Source of the DNA: Herminiimonas sp. | GTDB taxonomy: Bacteria; Pseudomonadota; Gammaproteobacteria; Burkholderiales; Burkholderiaceae_D | Direction: 5' to 3' | NCBI GenBank assembly: GCA_028292665.1 | Contig: JAQGLW010000113.1 | Location: forward strand, 42,786-106,785 | Length of the DNA: 64,000 bases | Shown here: one piece after another, positions 15,321 through 26,673 of the stretch | How the letters are laid out: the number at the start of each line of letters is the position of its first letter | How positions within the stretch are numbered: position 1 is the first letter of the stretch | The notes under the pieces: model-generated | The model's database searches: none | The model's input: only the letters and a program-made list of their open reading frames with translations | What the model was told of the DNA's origin: nothing | Translations under genes and position numbers: made by a program

Positions 15321-15905
15321 CTAAGGCAGGTGCCCTGCATTCGCCTTGATCAAAGGCCACGCTTTGCGCAGATAATAAAACATCGACCATACCGTCAGCA
15401 CCGCAGCCACGCCCAATAACCACTGTCCCCAAAAGCGGGTATCAATCATGCCGAACACGGTGCCGTAGTAGAGCAGCATCGGTATCGCGATCATTTGTGC
15501 GGTGGTCTTGATTTTGCCGATTGAACTGACGGCGACCGATTTCGATGCGCCGATTTGCGCCATCCATTCGCGTAGTGCAGAAATCGCGATTTCTCTTCCG
15601 ATGATAATGAATGCAACCATCGCGTTGACCCGATCGAGCTGCACCAACACCAACAGCGCGCCTGCCACCATCAGCTTGTCGGCGACAGGATCGAGAAAAG
15701 CGCCGAACGCGGAAGTTTCATTCCATCGCCGCGCGAGAAAACCATCGAACCAATCGGTGATGGCGGCAATGATGAAAATAGCTGTGGATGCCACGCCTTT
15801 TTCGAACGGAGAAAGCCACGTATCAGGCAGATAAAATACGCCGACCACCAGCGGGATCAGTGCAACGCGCAACCATGTGAGCAAAATCGGAATATTAAAT
15901 GGCAT
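15321..15905 (-). CDS. pgsA: CDP-diacylglycerol--glycerol-3-phosphate 3-phosphatidyltransferase
   Basis: PgsA makes phosphatidylglycerophosphate, the committed step to phosphatidylglycerol and cardiolipin, at the inner membrane. The CDP-alcohol phosphotransferase motif D-G--AR--------G---D---D is present as DWFDGFLARRWNETSAFGAFLDPVADK (about residues 51-77). The 194-residue protein begins MPFNIPILLTWLRVALIPLVV and has four to six membrane helices. It follows uvrC by 69 bp on the same strand and precedes the tRNA set, the common betaproteobacterial order. Confidence 0.95.
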   Translation of the reverse strand: MPFNIPILLTWLRVALIPLVVGVFYLPDTWLSPFEKGVASTAIFIIAAITDWFDGFLARRWNETSAFGAFLDPVADKLMVAGALLVLVQLDRVNAMVAFIIIGREIAISALREWMAQIGASKSVAVSSIGKIKTTAQMIAIPMLLYYGTVFGMIDTRFWGQWLLGVAAVLTVWSMFYYLRKAWPLIKANAGHLP

Positions 15906-15974
15906 AAATAAGGCTTTTATTTTTTACGTGCTTGTTCATCTGAATATCGCACGGTTTGCAATTATCTGCTTAAT

Positions 15975-17828
15975 TTAATGCAATTGTTTGTAAATGTCTT
16001 CAGCCAATTGCCTTGAGATGCCTTCGACCGAGGCCAGATCGTCCACACTGGCGTCGACCACGCCGCGCAATCCGCCGAAGCGCGCCAGCAGCTTCTGGCG
16101 CCGCTTTGCGCCGATGCCTTCGATTTCTTCCAGCCGCGACGTTTGGCGCGCTTTGGCTCGTTTGGCGCGCATCCCCGTGATCGCGAAACGGTGCGCCTCA
16201 TCGCGAATCTGTGCAATCAGCATCAGCGCAGCGGATTCCTTGCCTAACTCTTGCGGAAGACGGGCGTCTGCAAAAATAAGCGTCTCCAATCCGACTTTAC
16301 GGCCCTCGCCTTTCGCGACACCGACGATCAGACCGATATCGAGCCCCAGTTCGGTGAATACCTGCCTGGCCATTTCGACCTGTCCCTTGCCGCCGTCGAT
16401 CAATACGATATCGGGCATCACGCCGTCCCCATTCGCGACTTTTTCATAGCGGCGCATCAGCACCTGGCGCATTGCCGCATAGTCGTCGCCCGGCGTAATG
16501 TCGTTGATGTTGTAGCGCCGATACTCGCCGTTCTGCATTGCATGATGATGGAACACGACGCAGGATGCCTGGGTCGCTTCGCCCTGGGTATGGCTAATGT
16601 CGAAGCACTCGACCCGCAGCGTGTCGACGTCGGTGATTTCGATGCCAAGCATCTCGACCAGAGCGCGGGTCCTCGATTGCTGCGAACCCTGCTCCGACAG
16701 CAAGCGCGCCAATGCGATTTCCGCCCCCTTGTGCGCCATCTCCAGCCACTGCCGGCGCTGTTCCTGCGGCTGAAACACGAGATTGATGCGATGGCCGCAT
16801 TGTTCCATCAGTGCCAGCATCAACTCGGGCTCATTCAATTCGAGGTTCAGAATCAGCATGCCCGGAATAAATTTATCGATGTAATGCTGCGCGAGGAAAG
16901 CTTTCAGCACTTCCGCTTCGATCACCTCGTCTTCAGCAAATGCGCCGTCCACATGCACCGGGAAATACGCACGATCGCCAAGATGCCGCCCGCCCCTTAC
17001 CATTGCGAGATTGACGCAGGCACGACCGCCCTGCACGATCACCGCAATGATATCGATGTCGGCATCGCCGACGGTTTCCATGCTTTGCTGGTGCAGTATG
17101 CGCGACAGTGCCGTGATCTGATTGCGTACCGCAGCGGCCTGTTCGAACTTCAATTCCGTTGCGAATGCATGCATCTTTGCTTCCAGCGATTCCAGCAATT
17201 CGGTCTGTCGTCCCCGCAAAAACCTGGCCGCATTTTCCACGTCGTTCAAATAGTCTTCGCTGGAAATGAAATTGACGCACGGCGCGCTGCAGCGATGAAT
17301 CTGATGCAGCAGGCAAGGCCGCGTGCGATTGGCGAATACCGAATCCTCACAGGTGCGCAATAGAAAAACCTTTTGCAGAATCTGCATCGATTCCTTTACA
17401 GCCCACACGCTCGGGAATGGTCCGAAATACTGATTTTTCTTGTCCACTGCACCGCGGTAGTACGCCATGCGCGGAAATGCCTGTCCGGTGATCTTCAGGT
17501 ACGGATACGACTTGTCGTCGCGGAACAGGATGTTGTAGCGCGGCTGCAGCGTCTTGATCAGGTTGTTTTCAAGCAGCAGCGCTTCAGCCTCGCTGCGCGT
17601 TACCGTAGTTTCCATGCGCGCAATGCGCTCCACCATCATTGCGATGCGCGGACTGGTCAGTGTCTTTTGAAAATAACTGGACACGCGTTTCTTCAGGTCG
17701 CGCGCCTTGCCGACGTACAGCACATTGTTGTCGGCGTCGAAATAGCGATAGACGCCCGGCAAGTGCGGCAGTTTTGCGACGGTTTCTAAAATGGCCGCGC
17801 GCGGATCGGAAACATCGGGTTCAGACAT
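15975..17828 (-). CDS. uvrC: Excinuclease ABC subunit C
   Basis: UvrC makes both incisions in nucleotide excision repair after UvrAB has located damage. The N-terminal GIY-YIG nuclease is seen in [31 protein letters not shown], the Cys-rich region in [25 protein letters not shown], and a UvrB-binding segment around [23 protein letters not shown]. The C-terminal endonuclease domain has [19 protein letters not shown] and [11 protein letters not shown], and two helix-hairpin-helix motifs close the protein ([18 protein letters not shown]). 617 residues, full length. Confidence 0.97.
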   Translation of the reverse strand: MSEPDVSDPRAAILETVAKLPHLPGVYRYFDADNNVLYVGKARDLKKRVSSYFQKTLTSPRIAMMVERIARMETTVTRSEAEALLLENNLIKTLQPRYNILFRDDKSYPYLKITGQAFPRMAYYRGAVDKKNQYFGPFPSVWAVKESMQILQKVFLLRTCEDSVFANRTRPCLLHQIHRCSAPCVNFISSEDYLNDVENAARFLRGRQTELLESLEAKMHAFATELKFEQAAAVRNQITALSRILHQQSMETVGDADIDIIAVIVQGGRACVNLAMVRGGRHLGDRAYFPVHVDGAFAEDEVIEAEVLKAFLAQHYIDKFIPGMLILNLELNEPELMLALMEQCGHRINLVFQPQEQRRQWLEMAHKGAEIALARLLSEQGSQQSRTRALVEMLGIEITDVDTLRVECFDISHTQGEATQASCVVFHHHAMQNGEYRRYNINDITPGDDYAAMRQVLMRRYEKVANGDGVMPDIVLIDGGKGQVEMARQVFTELGLDIGLIVGVAKGEGRKVGLETLIFADARLPQELGKESAALMLIAQIRDEAHRFAITGMRAKRAKARQTSRLEEIEGIGAKRRQKLLARFGGLRGVVDASVDDLASVEGISRQLAEDIYKQLH

Positions 17829-17872
17829 TGCGAAAACGGAAATCCATGCTTAATGTGGCATTCAGAACCATG

Positions 17873-18934
17873 CTAGACAAGCGAGTGCGCCAGCTTCTTT
17901 GCGGCCTGATAGCGCATATCGTTTTGCAGCGCATCCCAGTCTAATGCAGGCATCTGCGGCACCAGCGACGCAATGCGCGCGGCGGATTCCTTGAATCCCG
18001 CATTGGTTGCCGCCTTCAATCCGGACAGCAACTGATCAGCCTTGTCCGGCGAATTGCAAATCAATACCATGTCGCATCCGGCAGAAAGCGCCGCATGCGC
18101 GCCGTCGACAACGCTGCCGGCAACGCTGGCCCCTTCCATACTGAGATCGTCGCTGAAAATAACCCCTTGGAATCCCATGTCGTTACGTAACATCGACAAC
18201 CATTTCCTTGAAAATCCTGCCGGATCCTTATCCACTTTAGGATAAATTACATGCGCCGGCATTACGCCGGTCAGGCTCATGCCGAGCCAGTCATAGGGTG
18301 CTGCGTCTTCCGCCAGAATTTCTTTCAGGCTGCGTTCATCGACCGGGATTGCGACATGCGAATCCGCCTTGACGAAACCATGCCCCGGAAAATGCTTGCC
18401 GCAATTCGACATACCGGCCAGCGCCAGTCCGTGATTCAGGCTTTTTGCCAGCAATGCGACAACTCGTGCATCGCGATGGAACGCGCGATCGCCGATCACG
18501 CCGGACTCGCCGTAATCAAGATCGAGCACAGGAGTGAACGACAAATCGACACCGCAGGCACGCAATTCGGCAGCCAGCACAAAACCGACGGCGGTAGCGG
18601 CCCTGGCAGCGTCCAATACGTCGCGATCCCACAATTGGCCGAGCTTGCGCATCGCAGGCAATCTGGTAAAGCCATCTGTCTTGAATCGTTGCACGCGACC
18701 GCCTTCGTGATCGACCGCGATCAATACGCCAGGCCGGGCTGCATGGATCGCGTCCGTCAGCGCAGTCAACTGCGCACGATTTTCGTAACTGCGTGCAAAA
18801 AGGATGACACCGCCCGTCAACGGATGCTGAATGCGCCGGATATCGTCGGCGGTCAGCGCCGTGCCGCCCACGTCCAGCATGACGGGTCCCAAATCAGGAG
18901 TTGCGTTTTTCATCGCATTTGCCATTGTTGTCAT
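17873..18934 (-). CDS. nagZ: Beta-N-acetylhexosaminidase NagZ
   Basis: NagZ is a cytoplasmic family-3 glycoside hydrolase that removes N-acetylglucosamine from recycled muropeptides, producing the anhydromuropeptides that induce AmpC. The catalytic signature [14 protein letters not shown] and the nucleophile region [11 protein letters not shown] are both present, as are [11 protein letters not shown] and [10 protein letters not shown]. Its start overlaps the acpS stop by 4 bp (ATGA); a start three codons further in is possible. 353 residues, normal for the family. Confidence 0.95.
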   Translation of the reverse strand: MTTMANAMKNATPDLGPVMLDVGGTALTADDIRRIQHPLTGGVILFARSYENRAQLTALTDAIHAARPGVLIAVDHEGGRVQRFKTDGFTRLPAMRKLGQLWDRDVLDAARAATAVGFVLAAELRACGVDLSFTPVLDLDYGESGVIGDRAFHRDARVVALLAKSLNHGLALAGMSNCGKHFPGHGFVKADSHVAIPVDERSLKEILAEDAAPYDWLGMSLTGVMPAHVIYPKVDKDPAGFSRKWLSMLRNDMGFQGVIFSDDLSMEGASVAGSVVDGAHAALSAGCDMVLICNSPDKADQLLSGLKAATNAGFKESAARIASLVPQMPALDWDALQNDMRYQAAKKLAHSLV

Positions 18935-19323
18935 TTTTTCTCCACTATCACGAAGGCGACCGCATATTCAGCTTCATCTGTAATAGATACTTGTGCGGTC
19001 AATCCATTCTGTTCCATAAATTCTTTCAGTACGCCGTTGGTCACTGCAATCGGCTTCCCGCTCGGCGCATTCAGCGTCTGCATCGCACGCCATGTCATTG
19101 GCATGTGCATCCCGAGACCGATGGCTTTGGAAAATGCCTCTTTCGCGGCGAAGCGGGTTGCCAGAAAACGGACGCCGCGCGCTTCGACCTTGGCTTTGCG
19201 GTGCTTGTATTTTTCCAGTTCTTCAGGACCGAGAATCTTTTCGGCGAAGCGGTCGCCGTTGCGGGCAAGCGCGGCCTCGATGCGGGATATCTGGATGATG
19301 TCGGTACCGATGCCGTAAATCAT
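18931..19323 (-). CDS. acpS: Holo-[acyl-carrier-protein] synthase
   Basis: AcpS transfers 4'-phosphopantetheine from CoA to the conserved Ser of apo-ACP. The ATG at 19323 gives [19 protein letters not shown], containing the metal-binding GTDI Asp; [20 protein letters not shown] carries the second acidic residue. 130 residues. The start overlaps the pdxJ stop (ATGA) and the gene overlaps nagZ at the other end, so all three are translationally coupled. A longer in-frame ORF runs upstream through pdxJ but has no family support. Confidence 0.96.
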   Translation of the reverse strand: MIYGIGTDIIQISRIEAALARNGDRFAEKILGPEELEKYKHRKAKVEARGVRFLATRFAAKEAFSKAIGLGMHMPMTWRAMQTLNAPSGKPIAVTNGVLKEFMEQNGLTAQVSITDEAEYAVAFVIVEKK

Positions 19324-20087
19324 TTCTTCAGGGCCGTCAGGCGTGCTGCTGTCATGATTGACTTCATTTCGCGCACGGCATTCTGCCAGCCGGAAAATAT
19401 TGCCTGTGCGACGATGGCATGGCCGATGTTGAGTTCGGCAATTCCGGAAATTGCAGCGATCGCCTGGACATTGGTGTAATGCAAGCCGTGACCCGCATTG
19501 ACTTTCAGGCCACGCCTTGCACCTTCCAGCACCCCCTGCCTGACACGCTCCAGTTCTGTCAGCTGCGCAGCTTCGCAATGCGCATCCGCATAACGGCCGG
19601 TATGCAATTCAATCACCGGTGCGCCCGCTTCGGCAGCTGCCTGGATCTGCGCCACGTCGGCGTCAATGAAAAGGCTTACACGAATGCCTTCCGCCTGCAA
19701 CTGCCTGACGGCTGCCTGCACCTGTGAAAAGTATTTGACGACGTCCAGTCCGCCTTCGGTCGTGACTTCTTCGCGGCGCTCGGGCACCAGACAGGCATCT
19801 TGCGGTTTGATACGGCAGGCGAAGTCGATCATTTCCGCTGTGACGGCCGACTCCAGATTCATCCGGGTGAGCAATTGCGGCCGGATTGCCTCGACATCGG
19901 CATCCTTGATATGGCGGCGATCTTCGCGCAGATGCAGCGTGATTGCATCTGCGCCCGCTTCTTCCGCCAACAGGGCCGCCTGTATCGGATCAGGATAAAC
20001 CGTGCCGCGCGCGTTGCGCAAAGTGGCTACGTGGTCGATGTTGACGCCTAAATCGATGATCTGGCTATTCGGGTGTAGAAGGCTCAT
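19320..20087 (-). CDS. pdxJ: Pyridoxine 5'-phosphate synthase
   Basis: PdxJ condenses 1-deoxy-D-xylulose 5-phosphate with 3-amino-2-oxopropyl phosphate in de novo vitamin B6 synthesis. The TIM-barrel signatures are [56 protein letters not shown] and [14 protein letters not shown]. 255 residues, complete. It is between recO and acpS, an order that is conserved from enterics to betaproteobacteria. Confidence 0.97.
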   Translation of the reverse strand: MSLLHPNSQIIDLGVNIDHVATLRNARGTVYPDPIQAALLAEEAGADAITLHLREDRRHIKDADVEAIRPQLLTRMNLESAVTAEMIDFACRIKPQDACLVPERREEVTTEGGLDVVKYFSQVQAAVRQLQAEGIRVSLFIDADVAQIQAAAEAGAPVIELHTGRYADAHCEAAQLTELERVRQGVLEGARRGLKVNAGHGLHYTNVQAIAAISGIAELNIGHAIVAQAIFSGWQNAVREMKSIMTAARLTALKK

Positions 20088-20118
20088 GAAAGGGCTGGCA
20101 TCAGTGCTGGAATGGTTT

Positions 20119-21024
20119 TTATAACTGCATCAAATCTAGCAGAATCTGCCGCGTATTGAGCGGCGTGCCGCCCAGATGATGCGCGAGCAAAAACCGCATC
20201 AGGAATTTACTCTGCGTTTGCGTCGCGCTGTCGGCATAATTCTCCTGCTCCATGTCGAGCAGCGTCCTGCCTGATACCTGCGGCGACATATCTGCGGGTC
20301 GCGCCGGGCGCGGTCCGCGCTCCGGATCGACTACGTACATATGATCCGGCTCGACTGCCTGTCCGGTCGCGGTACAGATCGTGAAATCGCCGGCAACGCC
20401 GGTTTCTTTCAATAAAGCCAGTTCGAACTTTCGCAATACGATCGGTGCAGGTTCATTGTGTGCAAGCTGATTCAGTGTGGAGACATAGTGATCGAACAGC
20501 ACCGGATGCGGATCGTCTCGCGCCAGCAGTTTGACCAGCAATTCGTTCAAATAGAAGCCGCACAAAAGTGCGGATTTTTCCAGTGGCAGCAGGCCGCCGA
20601 CCCATTCCGCCGCCGTCAACGTGCGCACTTCGGATTTCCCGCTCCATCCGACAGACAGCGGCTGAAAAGTCTGCAGTACGCCGCGCAGCCTGGAATGCGG
20701 CCGCTTGGCGCCCTTGGCAATCAATGCGATACGGCCGTAATCGCGCGTAAAAACATCGACGATCAGGCTGGTTTCCTTGTAAGGATAACTATGCAGCACG
20801 AAGCCGGGCTGACCGGTAATCCGGCTTTCTTTTTCAGGGGATCTTGTACGTTTGGCAGACAGACTGGAAGCGGGCGTTACGGAAAGAGCATCGTCAAGGC
20901 CCGCCTTCCCCTGTTGCAACGACTGCCCGGCGACCGGACGCGCTGCATCGTTCGGCTCCGCGATTTTCATCGACGGCAAGGAGTCGTTCAATTCCGGCTT
21001 GGCATCAGCGGCAATGACGTTCAT
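20119..21024 (-). CDS. recO: DNA repair protein RecO with N-terminal extension
   Basis: RecO binds single-stranded DNA and with RecR loads RecA at SSB-coated gaps. The OB-fold begins at about residue 70 ([50 protein letters not shown]), followed by the helical C-terminal domain to LMQL. The first 70 residues ([20 protein letters not shown]...) are low-complexity and polar, and absent from E. coli RecO. No later ATG lies close to the OB-fold, so the extension may be real. The gene follows era by 11 bp. Confidence 0.93.
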   Translation of the reverse strand: MNVIAADAKPELNDSLPSMKIAEPNDAARPVAGQSLQQGKAGLDDALSVTPASSLSAKRTRSPEKESRITGQPGFVLHSYPYKETSLIVDVFTRDYGRIALIAKGAKRPHSRLRGVLQTFQPLSVGWSGKSEVRTLTAAEWVGGLLPLEKSALLCGFYLNELLVKLLARDDPHPVLFDHYVSTLNQLAHNEPAPIVLRKFELALLKETGVAGDFTICTATGQAVEPDHMYVVDPERGPRPARPADMSPQVSGRTLLDMEQENYADSATQTQSKFLMRFLLAHHLGGTPLNTRQILLDLMQL

Positions 21025-21035
21025 CGAAAGATTGT

Positions 21036-21938
21036 TTATTCGTACCCGTACGCACGCAGTCCGGCTTCATTATCGGCCCAGCCGGATTTCACCTTCACCC
21101 ACACTTCAAGATAGACCGGGCCGCCGAAAAGCTTTTCCATATCGAGCCTGGCTTGTGTCGAAATATCCTTGAGACGCGCTCCTTTTTGTCCGATAACCAT
21201 CGATTTATGCGTGTCGCGCTCTACCAGGATCGCGGCAAATACACGGCGCAAGTCGCCTTCCTGCTCGAACTTTTCGATCAGCACCGTACTGGTATAAGGC
21301 AATTCATCGCCGACAAAACGGAACACCTTTTCGCGCACGATTTCAGCAGCCAGGAATTTTTCGCTGCGGTCGGTAATATCGTCTTCACCGAAAACCGGCG
21401 GATTTTCGGGCAGATATTTTTTGATTTCGCCTTGCAGGTTTTCAAGCTGAAACCGCAGCTTCGCGGAAACCGGCACTACTGCGGAAAAATTGCGCTTCGC
21501 CGCGATTTTCTGTGCGAAGGGCAGCAGCACCGCTTTATCCTTCACGCGATCCGACTTGTTGATGACCAAAATGCAGGGAATATTTTCGGGAATCAAATCC
21601 AGCACTTGCTGGTCTGCCGCACCGAATGTGCCTGCCTCGATGATGAATAGAATCACGTCGGACGCGGTAAGCGTATTGGTCACGGTGCGATTCAAGGTTT
21701 TGTTGAGCGCATTGGAATGACGCGTCTGAAAACCCGGCGTGTCGACATAGATGAATTGCGCATGTTCGGTCGTCTGAATGCCGGTGATGCGATGGCGCGT
21801 GGTTTGCGCCTTGCGTGACGTGATGCTTACTTTTGCGCCAATCAATACATTCATCAACGTCGATTTACCGACATTGGGACGACCGACAATGGCAATATAA
21901 CCGCATCGAAAGTCAGGGGCTGCAGCAGAATCTGTCAT
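21036..21938 (-). CDS. era: GTPase Era
   Basis: Era is a membrane-associated GTPase with a C-terminal KH domain that binds the 3' end of 16S rRNA and checks 30S assembly. G1 is [13 protein letters not shown]2 lies in [13 protein letters not shown]3 is VDTPG and G4 is VINKSDR. The KH domain spans roughly the last 90 residues ([36 protein letters not shown]). 300 residues. Its start overlaps the rnc stop by 4 bp, giving the classical rnc-era-recO arrangement. Confidence 0.97.
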   Translation of the reverse strand: MTDSAAAPDFRCGYIAIVGRPNVGKSTLMNVLIGAKVSITSRKAQTTRHRITGIQTTEHAQFIYVDTPGFQTRHSNALNKTLNRTVTNTLTASDVILFIIEAGTFGAADQQVLDLIPENIPCILVINKSDRVKDKAVLLPFAQKIAAKRNFSAVVPVSAKLRFQLENLQGEIKKYLPENPPVFGEDDITDRSEKFLAAEIVREKVFRFVGDELPYTSTVLIEKFEQEGDLRRVFAAILVERDTHKSMVIGQKGARLKDISTQARLDMEKLFGGPVYLEVWVKVKSGWADNEAGLRAYGYE

Positions 21939-22915
21939 GCGGTTTTCGAATGGTTGACAATAAGTGGTTCAACAGGCTCGGCAGCTGTAACGCTATCTGT
22001 CTTGCCGGCCGCATTGGCGTCGGATTTTGACGCGGCCTTCGATTCGACGACCTTCGGATCGCTTTTTGAGTCTTGCCTAGCATCCGGCTTCGGATCCTGC
22101 CTGGACTCGGCTTTCAACACTGATTTGGCGCTCTGCTTAGGCGCGCCCTCCGCAGGCGCATCGGCTTGGACGGTTGCAATGCCGGCCAATTTGAGCTGTG
22201 AGGTGCGAGGCTTGCTTTTACGGGTTGGGGAAGGCGTCTTGACCAGCGCGCTCTGCACTGCTTCCAAGGCCAGTTTTGCGGCGGCCTGTTCGCCGGCACG
22301 CCGGCTGCCGCCGGTGCCGAACACCTGGATATCCAGCTTGGGAACCAGGCATTCGATTTCGAATTCCTGATTATGTGCGGCACCGTGTGTTGCGACGACG
22401 TTGTATTGAGGCAGCGCGATTTTTTTGCCCTGCAGATATTCCTGCAATAATGTTTTGGCGTCTTTGCCGAGCGTTTTCGGGTCGACCGAATCGAGAATCG
22501 GGATGTAAAGTGCGCGAATGACGTCCCGTGCAGCATTAAATCCCGCGTCCAAAAAAATAGCGCCGAACAGCGCCTCGAGCGTGTCTGCCAGGATCGATGG
22601 ACGCCGAAAGCCGCCCGATTTCAGTTCGCCTTCGCCTAATCGAAGGAATTGCGACAATTCCAATCGCTGCGCAATCTCGTAGAGCGACTGCTGCTTGACC
22701 AGATTGGCGCGCAGACGCGACAAGTCGCCTTCGTCAATCTTGCTGTACCGGTCAAACAACAGCGATGCGACAACACAGTTAAGTATCGAATCGCCGAGAA
22801 ACTCGAGCCGTTCGTTATGCAGACTGCTATGGCTGCGATGCGTCAAGGCCTGCTGCAACAATGCTGCATCCTTGAACGTATGGCCTAGCCGGGTTTGCAA
22901 TAACGTCAAATCCAT
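21935..22915 (-). CDS. rnc: Ribonuclease III with an extended C-terminal tail
   Basis: RNase III cleaves double-stranded RNA in rRNA and mRNA processing. The catalytic signature is [13 protein letters not shown] (about residues 34-46), with the second acidic cluster in [13 protein letters not shown], and the double-stranded RNA-binding domain covers roughly 155-225. About 100 residues follow the usual end. This tail is rich in Lys, Ala, Ser and Asp ([20 protein letters not shown]) and looks disordered. E. coli RNase III is 226 residues, this one 326. Translational coupling to era through a 4-bp overlap is as in other proteobacteria. Confidence 0.96.
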   Translation of the reverse strand: MDLTLLQTRLGHTFKDAALLQQALTHRSHSSLHNERLEFLGDSILNCVVASLLFDRYSKIDEGDLSRLRANLVKQQSLYEIAQRLELSQFLRLGEGELKSGGFRRPSILADTLEALFGAIFLDAGFNAARDVIRALYIPILDSVDPKTLGKDAKTLLQEYLQGKKIALPQYNVVATHGAAHNQEFEIECLVPKLDIQVFGTGGSRRAGEQAAAKLALEAVQSALVKTPSPTRKSKPRTSQLKLAGIATVQADAPAEGAPKQSAKSVLKAESRQDPKPDARQDSKSDPKVVESKAASKSDANAAGKTDSVTAAEPVEPLIVNHSKTA

Positions 22916-22938
22916 TTTATCTGTCGCTTGCGCCGCTT

Positions 22939-23331
22939 TTACTGCGCAGGTTTTTTGTTTATTCCAGCAGGAACCGGCGCTGTCGATCCTTCATAATCCA
23001 ATACCAGACTGGCCGGCCCCATCAACGGGATCTTTTTCTGGTATGCGAAGCTTACATCGATCACACTCCCGATTTGGGTGAGTTCCAGATCCTTGCCGCT
23101 GATCGATTCGATATAGCCCACTTCCGCTTGCTTGTCGAATGAAGTCCGAACTTCACCCGGAGTCGAACCGGCTGCCTTCGCCACCCCGATTGCTTTCTTG
23201 ATAGCGAGATATTCGGTAACAGTCGGCCCTACTTTCATTCCCAATACCGCTATCATCCCAACAATAGCCAGGACGAGGATCAGGCCTATCAAAGAAACGC
23301 CGCGCTGTCCGATTTTTACCTTTCGTGCCAT
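22939..23331 (-). CDS. DUF4845 membrane protein
   Basis: A 130-residue protein with one N-terminal membrane helix ([21 protein letters not shown]) that resembles a type IV pilin-like leader without the prepilin Glu, then a small periplasmic domain ([42 protein letters not shown]). It matches the DUF4845 proteins that lie between lepB and rnc in most betaproteobacteria. Function unknown. Its place between signal peptidase and RNase III implies co-transcription, but no shared role is established. Confidence 0.85.
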   Translation of the reverse strand: MARKVKIGQRGVSLIGLILVLAIVGMIAVLGMKVGPTVTEYLAIKKAIGVAKAAGSTPGEVRTSFDKQAEVGYIESISGKDLELTQIGSVIDVSFAYQKKIPLMGPASLVLDYEGSTAPVPAGINKKPAQ

Positions 23332-23352
23332 CGAATTCCCCCTGATCGTGTT

Positions 23353-24264
23353 TTATTGAAAACTGCCGATGCGCTTCAGATTGCTTAAATTCATCCAGAC
23401 AAAAAATGCCTTTCCGACAATATTTTGATCCGGTACAAAACCCCAGTATCGGCTATCTAGGCTGTTATCCCGATTATCCCCCATCATGAAGTATTGTCCA
23501 GCAGGGACGGTGCAGGCAAAGCCTTCGGTATTGTAGTTACACAGTTCATGCTGAGGAAAAGCATCAGGATTCGGCACGTAGGATGGCGCCCGCTCATCAT
23601 TGAGAATTTTATGCTCGACGCCGTTCAGATTTTCCATATATTGCTTGGAGTAGCTCAAGTGCTCTTCATCCAGATAATCTGGCAATGTCCGATAAGAAAG
23701 TTCTTTACCATTCACCGTTAAGCGCTTGTTTTTATATATTATTTTATCACCCGGAACACCAACCACACGTTTTATGTAATCAAGTGATGGGTCTTTCGGA
23801 TATTTAAAGACCATAACATCCCCACGTTGCGGATTATTTATCTCTATTACTTTTTTATTAACGATAGGCAAACGAATGCCATAGGTAAATTTATTGACGA
23901 GTATGAGATCGCCTATTTGCAATGTCGGCACCATCGAGCTCGACGGAATCTTGAATGGCTCGTACAAGAATGACCGCAGGAAAAATACCAGTGCAATCAC
24001 CGGGAAGAAGCTGCCCGAATATTCTATCCATGTCGGCTGCCTGAGCATATTCGCCGCCAGCGCAGCACGCCCGCTCTGCTCCAGCTTGATGCCATCGGCC
24101 GCCAGCCGCGCATTGCGTGCATCGAATTCAGCCAGCGCAGCATTGGCCTTGGCACGGCGCTGTTTAGCCAGGTAGAACACATCGAGAAACCAGACAATGC
24201 CGGTTGCAATCGTCAGCACAAACAGAATTAGTGCGAAATTACCTAGAATCGCTTGCAGGTTCAT
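23353..24264 (-). CDS. lepB: Signal peptidase I
   Basis: LepB removes signal peptides from exported preproteins at the periplasmic face of the inner membrane. The catalytic Ser is in [13 protein letters not shown] and the general base Lys in [23 protein letters not shown]; the C-terminal box is [17 protein letters not shown]. Two N-terminal membrane helices ([17 protein letters not shown], then [14 protein letters not shown]) are separated by a charged loop. 303 residues. It overlaps the lepA stop by 4 bp, the classical lepA-lepB pair. Confidence 0.97.
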   Translation of the reverse strand: MNLQAILGNFALILFVLTIATGIVWFLDVFYLAKQRRAKANAALAEFDARNARLAADGIKLEQSGRAALAANMLRQPTWIEYSGSFFPVIALVFFLRSFLYEPFKIPSSSMVPTLQIGDLILVNKFTYGIRLPIVNKKVIEINNPQRGDVMVFKYPKDPSLDYIKRVVGVPGDKIIYKNKRLTVNGKELSYRTLPDYLDEEHLSYSKQYMENLNGVEHKILNDERAPSYVPNPDAFPQHELCNYNTEGFACTVPAGQYFMMGDNRDNSLDSRYWGFVPDQNIVGKAFFVWMNLSNLKRIGSFQ

Positions 24265-26054
24265 TTATCGTCCACTTGTAAAATTGCCAGGAAAGCCTCT
24301 TGCGGAATCTCGACCGAACCGACTTGCTTCATGCGTTTTTTGCCGGCCTTCTGTTTTTCCAATAATTTGCGCTTGCGGCTGATGTCGCCGCCGTAGCATT
24401 TGGCCAATACGTTTTTACGCAATGCTTTGACGTTCTCACGAGAAATAATGTTTGCACCGATCGCCGCCTGTATGGCGACATCGAACATCTGGCGAGGAAT
24501 CAGTTCGCGCATTTTTCCTGCGACTGCGCGGCCGCGATACTGGCTGTTGGAGCGATGCACGATAATCGCGAGCGCATCCACTTTCTCGCTATTGATCAGC
24601 ATGTCGACTTTGACGACATCCGCTGCCCGGTATTCCTTGAACTCATAATCCATCGATGCGTATCCGCGCGATGTCGATTTCAGCTTGTCGAAAAAATCGA
24701 GCACGATTTCCGCCATCGGCATTTCATATGTCAGCTGCACCTGTTTGCCGTGATAGCTCATGTTGATTTGCACACCGCGTTTTTGCGTGCACAACGTAAT
24801 GACCGAACCGACATACTCTTGCGGCATATACAGGTTGACGGTGACGATCGGTTCGCGGATCTCCTCGATTTTGGGTGGATCTGGCATCTTCGACGGATTG
24901 TCGACCATCAGGATGGCGCCGTCGCGCAGCATCACTTCATAAATAACGGTTGGCGCAGTGGTGATCAAATCCATGTCGAATTCCCGCTCCAGCCGCTCCT
25001 GCACGATTTCCATGTGCAGCAACCCCAGAAAGCCGCAGCGGAAACCGAATCCGAGCGCTTGCGACACTTCAGGCTCATACTGCAGCGCGGCGTCATTCAG
25101 TTTCAGCTTTTCAAGCGAATCGCGCAGCGCATCGTACTGGTTGGCTTCGACCGGGAACAGGCCGGCGAACACCTGCGGCTGTACTTCCTTGAAGCCGGGC
25201 AGCGGTTCGGCAGCGGGCTTGCCTGCAAGCGTGACCGTATCGCCGACTTTGGCAGCTTTCAGTTCCTTGATGCCGGCGATGATGAAGCCGACCTGGCCGG
25301 CCGAAAGAAATTCACGCGTAACCGACTTGGGCGTAAATACGCCGACACTCTCGGTTAAATGCTGCGAACCGTTCGCCATCAACAAAATCTTGTCCTTCGG
25401 ACGCAGCGTTCCATTGATGACGCGCACCAGCATTACGACACCGACATAGTTGTCAAACCACGAATCGACAATCAGTGCCTGCAACGGCATGGCCGGATCG
25501 CCTTTCGGCGGCGGCACTTTGGCAATCAGCGATTCCAGCACATCCTGTACGCCCAGGCCGGTTTTGGCAGAGCAACGCACCGCATCGCTCGCATCGATGC
25601 CGATCACTTCCTCGATTTCGCCGATCGCATTTTCCGGGTCGGCGGAAGGCAAGTCGATCTTGTTCAGCACCGGCACCACTTCGACACCGAGATCAAGCGC
25701 GGTATAGCAATTGGCGACTGTCTGCGCCTCTACGCCTTGCGACGCGTCCACGACCAGCAATGCGCCTTCACAGGCGGATAGCGAGCGGCTGACCTCGTAA
25801 CTGAAGTCCACATGGCCCGGCGTGTCGATAAGATTGAGATTGTATAGCTCGCCATTGAGCGCCTTGTACGTCAGCGAGGCGGTCTGAGCCTTGATCGTAA
25901 TGCCGCGCTCACGCTCCAGGTCCATTGAATCGAGAACTTGCGCTTCCATCTCTCGGTCGGACAAGCCGCCGCAAAGTTGAATAATGCGGTCCGCCAGCGT
26001 TGATTTACCGTGGTCGATATGAGCAATGATTGAAAAATTGCGAATGTTATTCAT
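24261..26054 (-). CDS. lepA: Elongation factor 4 (LepA)
   Basis: LepA is a translational GTPase that acts on stalled or mistranslocated ribosomes and in 30S maturation. The ATG at 26054 gives [20 protein letters not shown] and 597 residues, the usual size; an upstream in-frame ATG at 26087 would add 11 atypical residues. G motifs: [33 protein letters not shown]. The LepA-specific C-terminal domain is complete ([20 protein letters not shown] ending). It is separated from the upstream gene by a strong terminator, so it likely has its own promoter in that gap. Confidence 0.97.
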   Translation of the reverse strand: MNNIRNFSIIAHIDHGKSTLADRIIQLCGGLSDREMEAQVLDSMDLERERGITIKAQTASLTYKALNGELYNLNLIDTPGHVDFSYEVSRSLSACEGALLVVDASQGVEAQTVANCYTALDLGVEVVPVLNKIDLPSADPENAIGEIEEVIGIDASDAVRCSAKTGLGVQDVLESLIAKVPPPKGDPAMPLQALIVDSWFDNYVGVVMLVRVINGTLRPKDKILLMANGSQHLTESVGVFTPKSVTREFLSAGQVGFIIAGIKELKAAKVGDTVTLAGKPAAEPLPGFKEVQPQVFAGLFPVEANQYDALRDSLEKLKLNDAALQYEPEVSQALGFGFRCGFLGLLHMEIVQERLEREFDMDLITTAPTVIYEVMLRDGAILMVDNPSKMPDPPKIEEIREPIVTVNLYMPQEYVGSVITLCTQKRGVQINMSYHGKQVQLTYEMPMAEIVLDFFDKLKSTSRGYASMDYEFKEYRAADVVKVDMLINSEKVDALAIIVHRSNSQYRGRAVAGKMRELIPRQMFDVAIQAAIGANIISRENVKALRKNVLAKCYGGDISRKRKLLEKQKAGKKRMKQVGSVEIPQEAFLAILQVDDK

Positions 26055-26140
26055 TAGAAATATGTTGGGAACGGGAATACCTCTCATCGATGGTCTTGCC
26101 GCTTCGGTTCACTCTGTCCCGCAATAATTAAGCTGCAATT

Positions 26141-26186
26141 ACAAAAAAAGCGCTCCGAGAGGGGATGGTCTCCCCAGGCGAGCGCC
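26141..26186 (-). terminator. Compound terminator between the glutaredoxin-like gene and lepA
   Basis: On the minus strand GAGCGC (26185..26180) pairs with GCGCTC (26155..26150), enclosing a second hairpin GGGGA-TGGTC-TCCCC equivalent at 26161-26175. Seven T residues follow. It ends the rpoE-mucD-side transcript and isolates lepA. Confidence 0.75.
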
Positions 26187-26262
26187 TTATTGCAGAAGGT
26201 TGTTCGATAGCCTCATTTTACCGGATTTCAGAGGGGAAAGCCCGCAAAATCGGGGGCGGAGT

Positions 26263-26526
26263 TTATGAAGCAGCGGCATCATGCAAAAACAGCTTGAGCT
26301 TTTCACCATCCAGAAAATAGTGACATAATTGCACCGGGCGTGCGCCATTGTTACTGACAAGCAATACCGGGACCAATTCATCGTATTGTGCAAGCAATCC
26401 GTCGTCGTTATCCACATCGACTACGTCCACTGTAAAAAGATATTCGCTGCTGAATGCCTGCAATGCCTGCAGCATATCGTCGCAAAGATGGCAGTAGGAG
26501 CGGGAATAGAGCGTGAAATGAATCAA
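26263..26526 (-). CDS. Glutaredoxin-like protein (DUF836)
   Basis: A compact thioredoxin-fold protein of 87 residues, MIHFTLYSRSYCHLCDDMLQAL, with a CxxC active site (CHLC) in the first helix turn. A cis-Pro equivalent lies in DELVPVLLV. DUF836 proteins are annotated as glutaredoxin family but substrates are not established. It is 147 bp after mucD and ends at a strong terminator. The gene is a regular lepA neighbour in betaproteobacteria. Confidence 0.85.
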   Translation of the reverse strand: MIHFTLYSRSYCHLCDDMLQALQAFSSEYLFTVDVVDVDNDDGLLAQYDELVPVLLVSNNGARPVQLCHYFLDGEKLKLFLHDAAAS

Positions 26527-26673
26527 GGGCTTAAGTCGTTGTAAGAATCCAGGGCTTAAAGGCCCGGAATAATGGACTACTGCATATCAAAAGCATAGGT
26601 TACCAAATCGGTTCCGGATGCACAAAGGGCTGCAAAGCCAAACGGCCAGCAGCCCCGATCCGCGAAAAGATGG

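Noticed and set aside
16251..17363. 370-codon plus-strand ORF
   Set aside because: Antisense to uvrC, whose motifs are unmistakable; composition is typical of a shadow frame.
18251..19318. 355-codon plus-strand ORF
   Set aside because: Antisense to nagZ and acpS; no recognisable domain.
26525..26560. Two AGGGCTTAA copies between mucD and the glutaredoxin-like gene
   Set aside because: Nine-base repeat occurring twice with no other support for a regulatory role.
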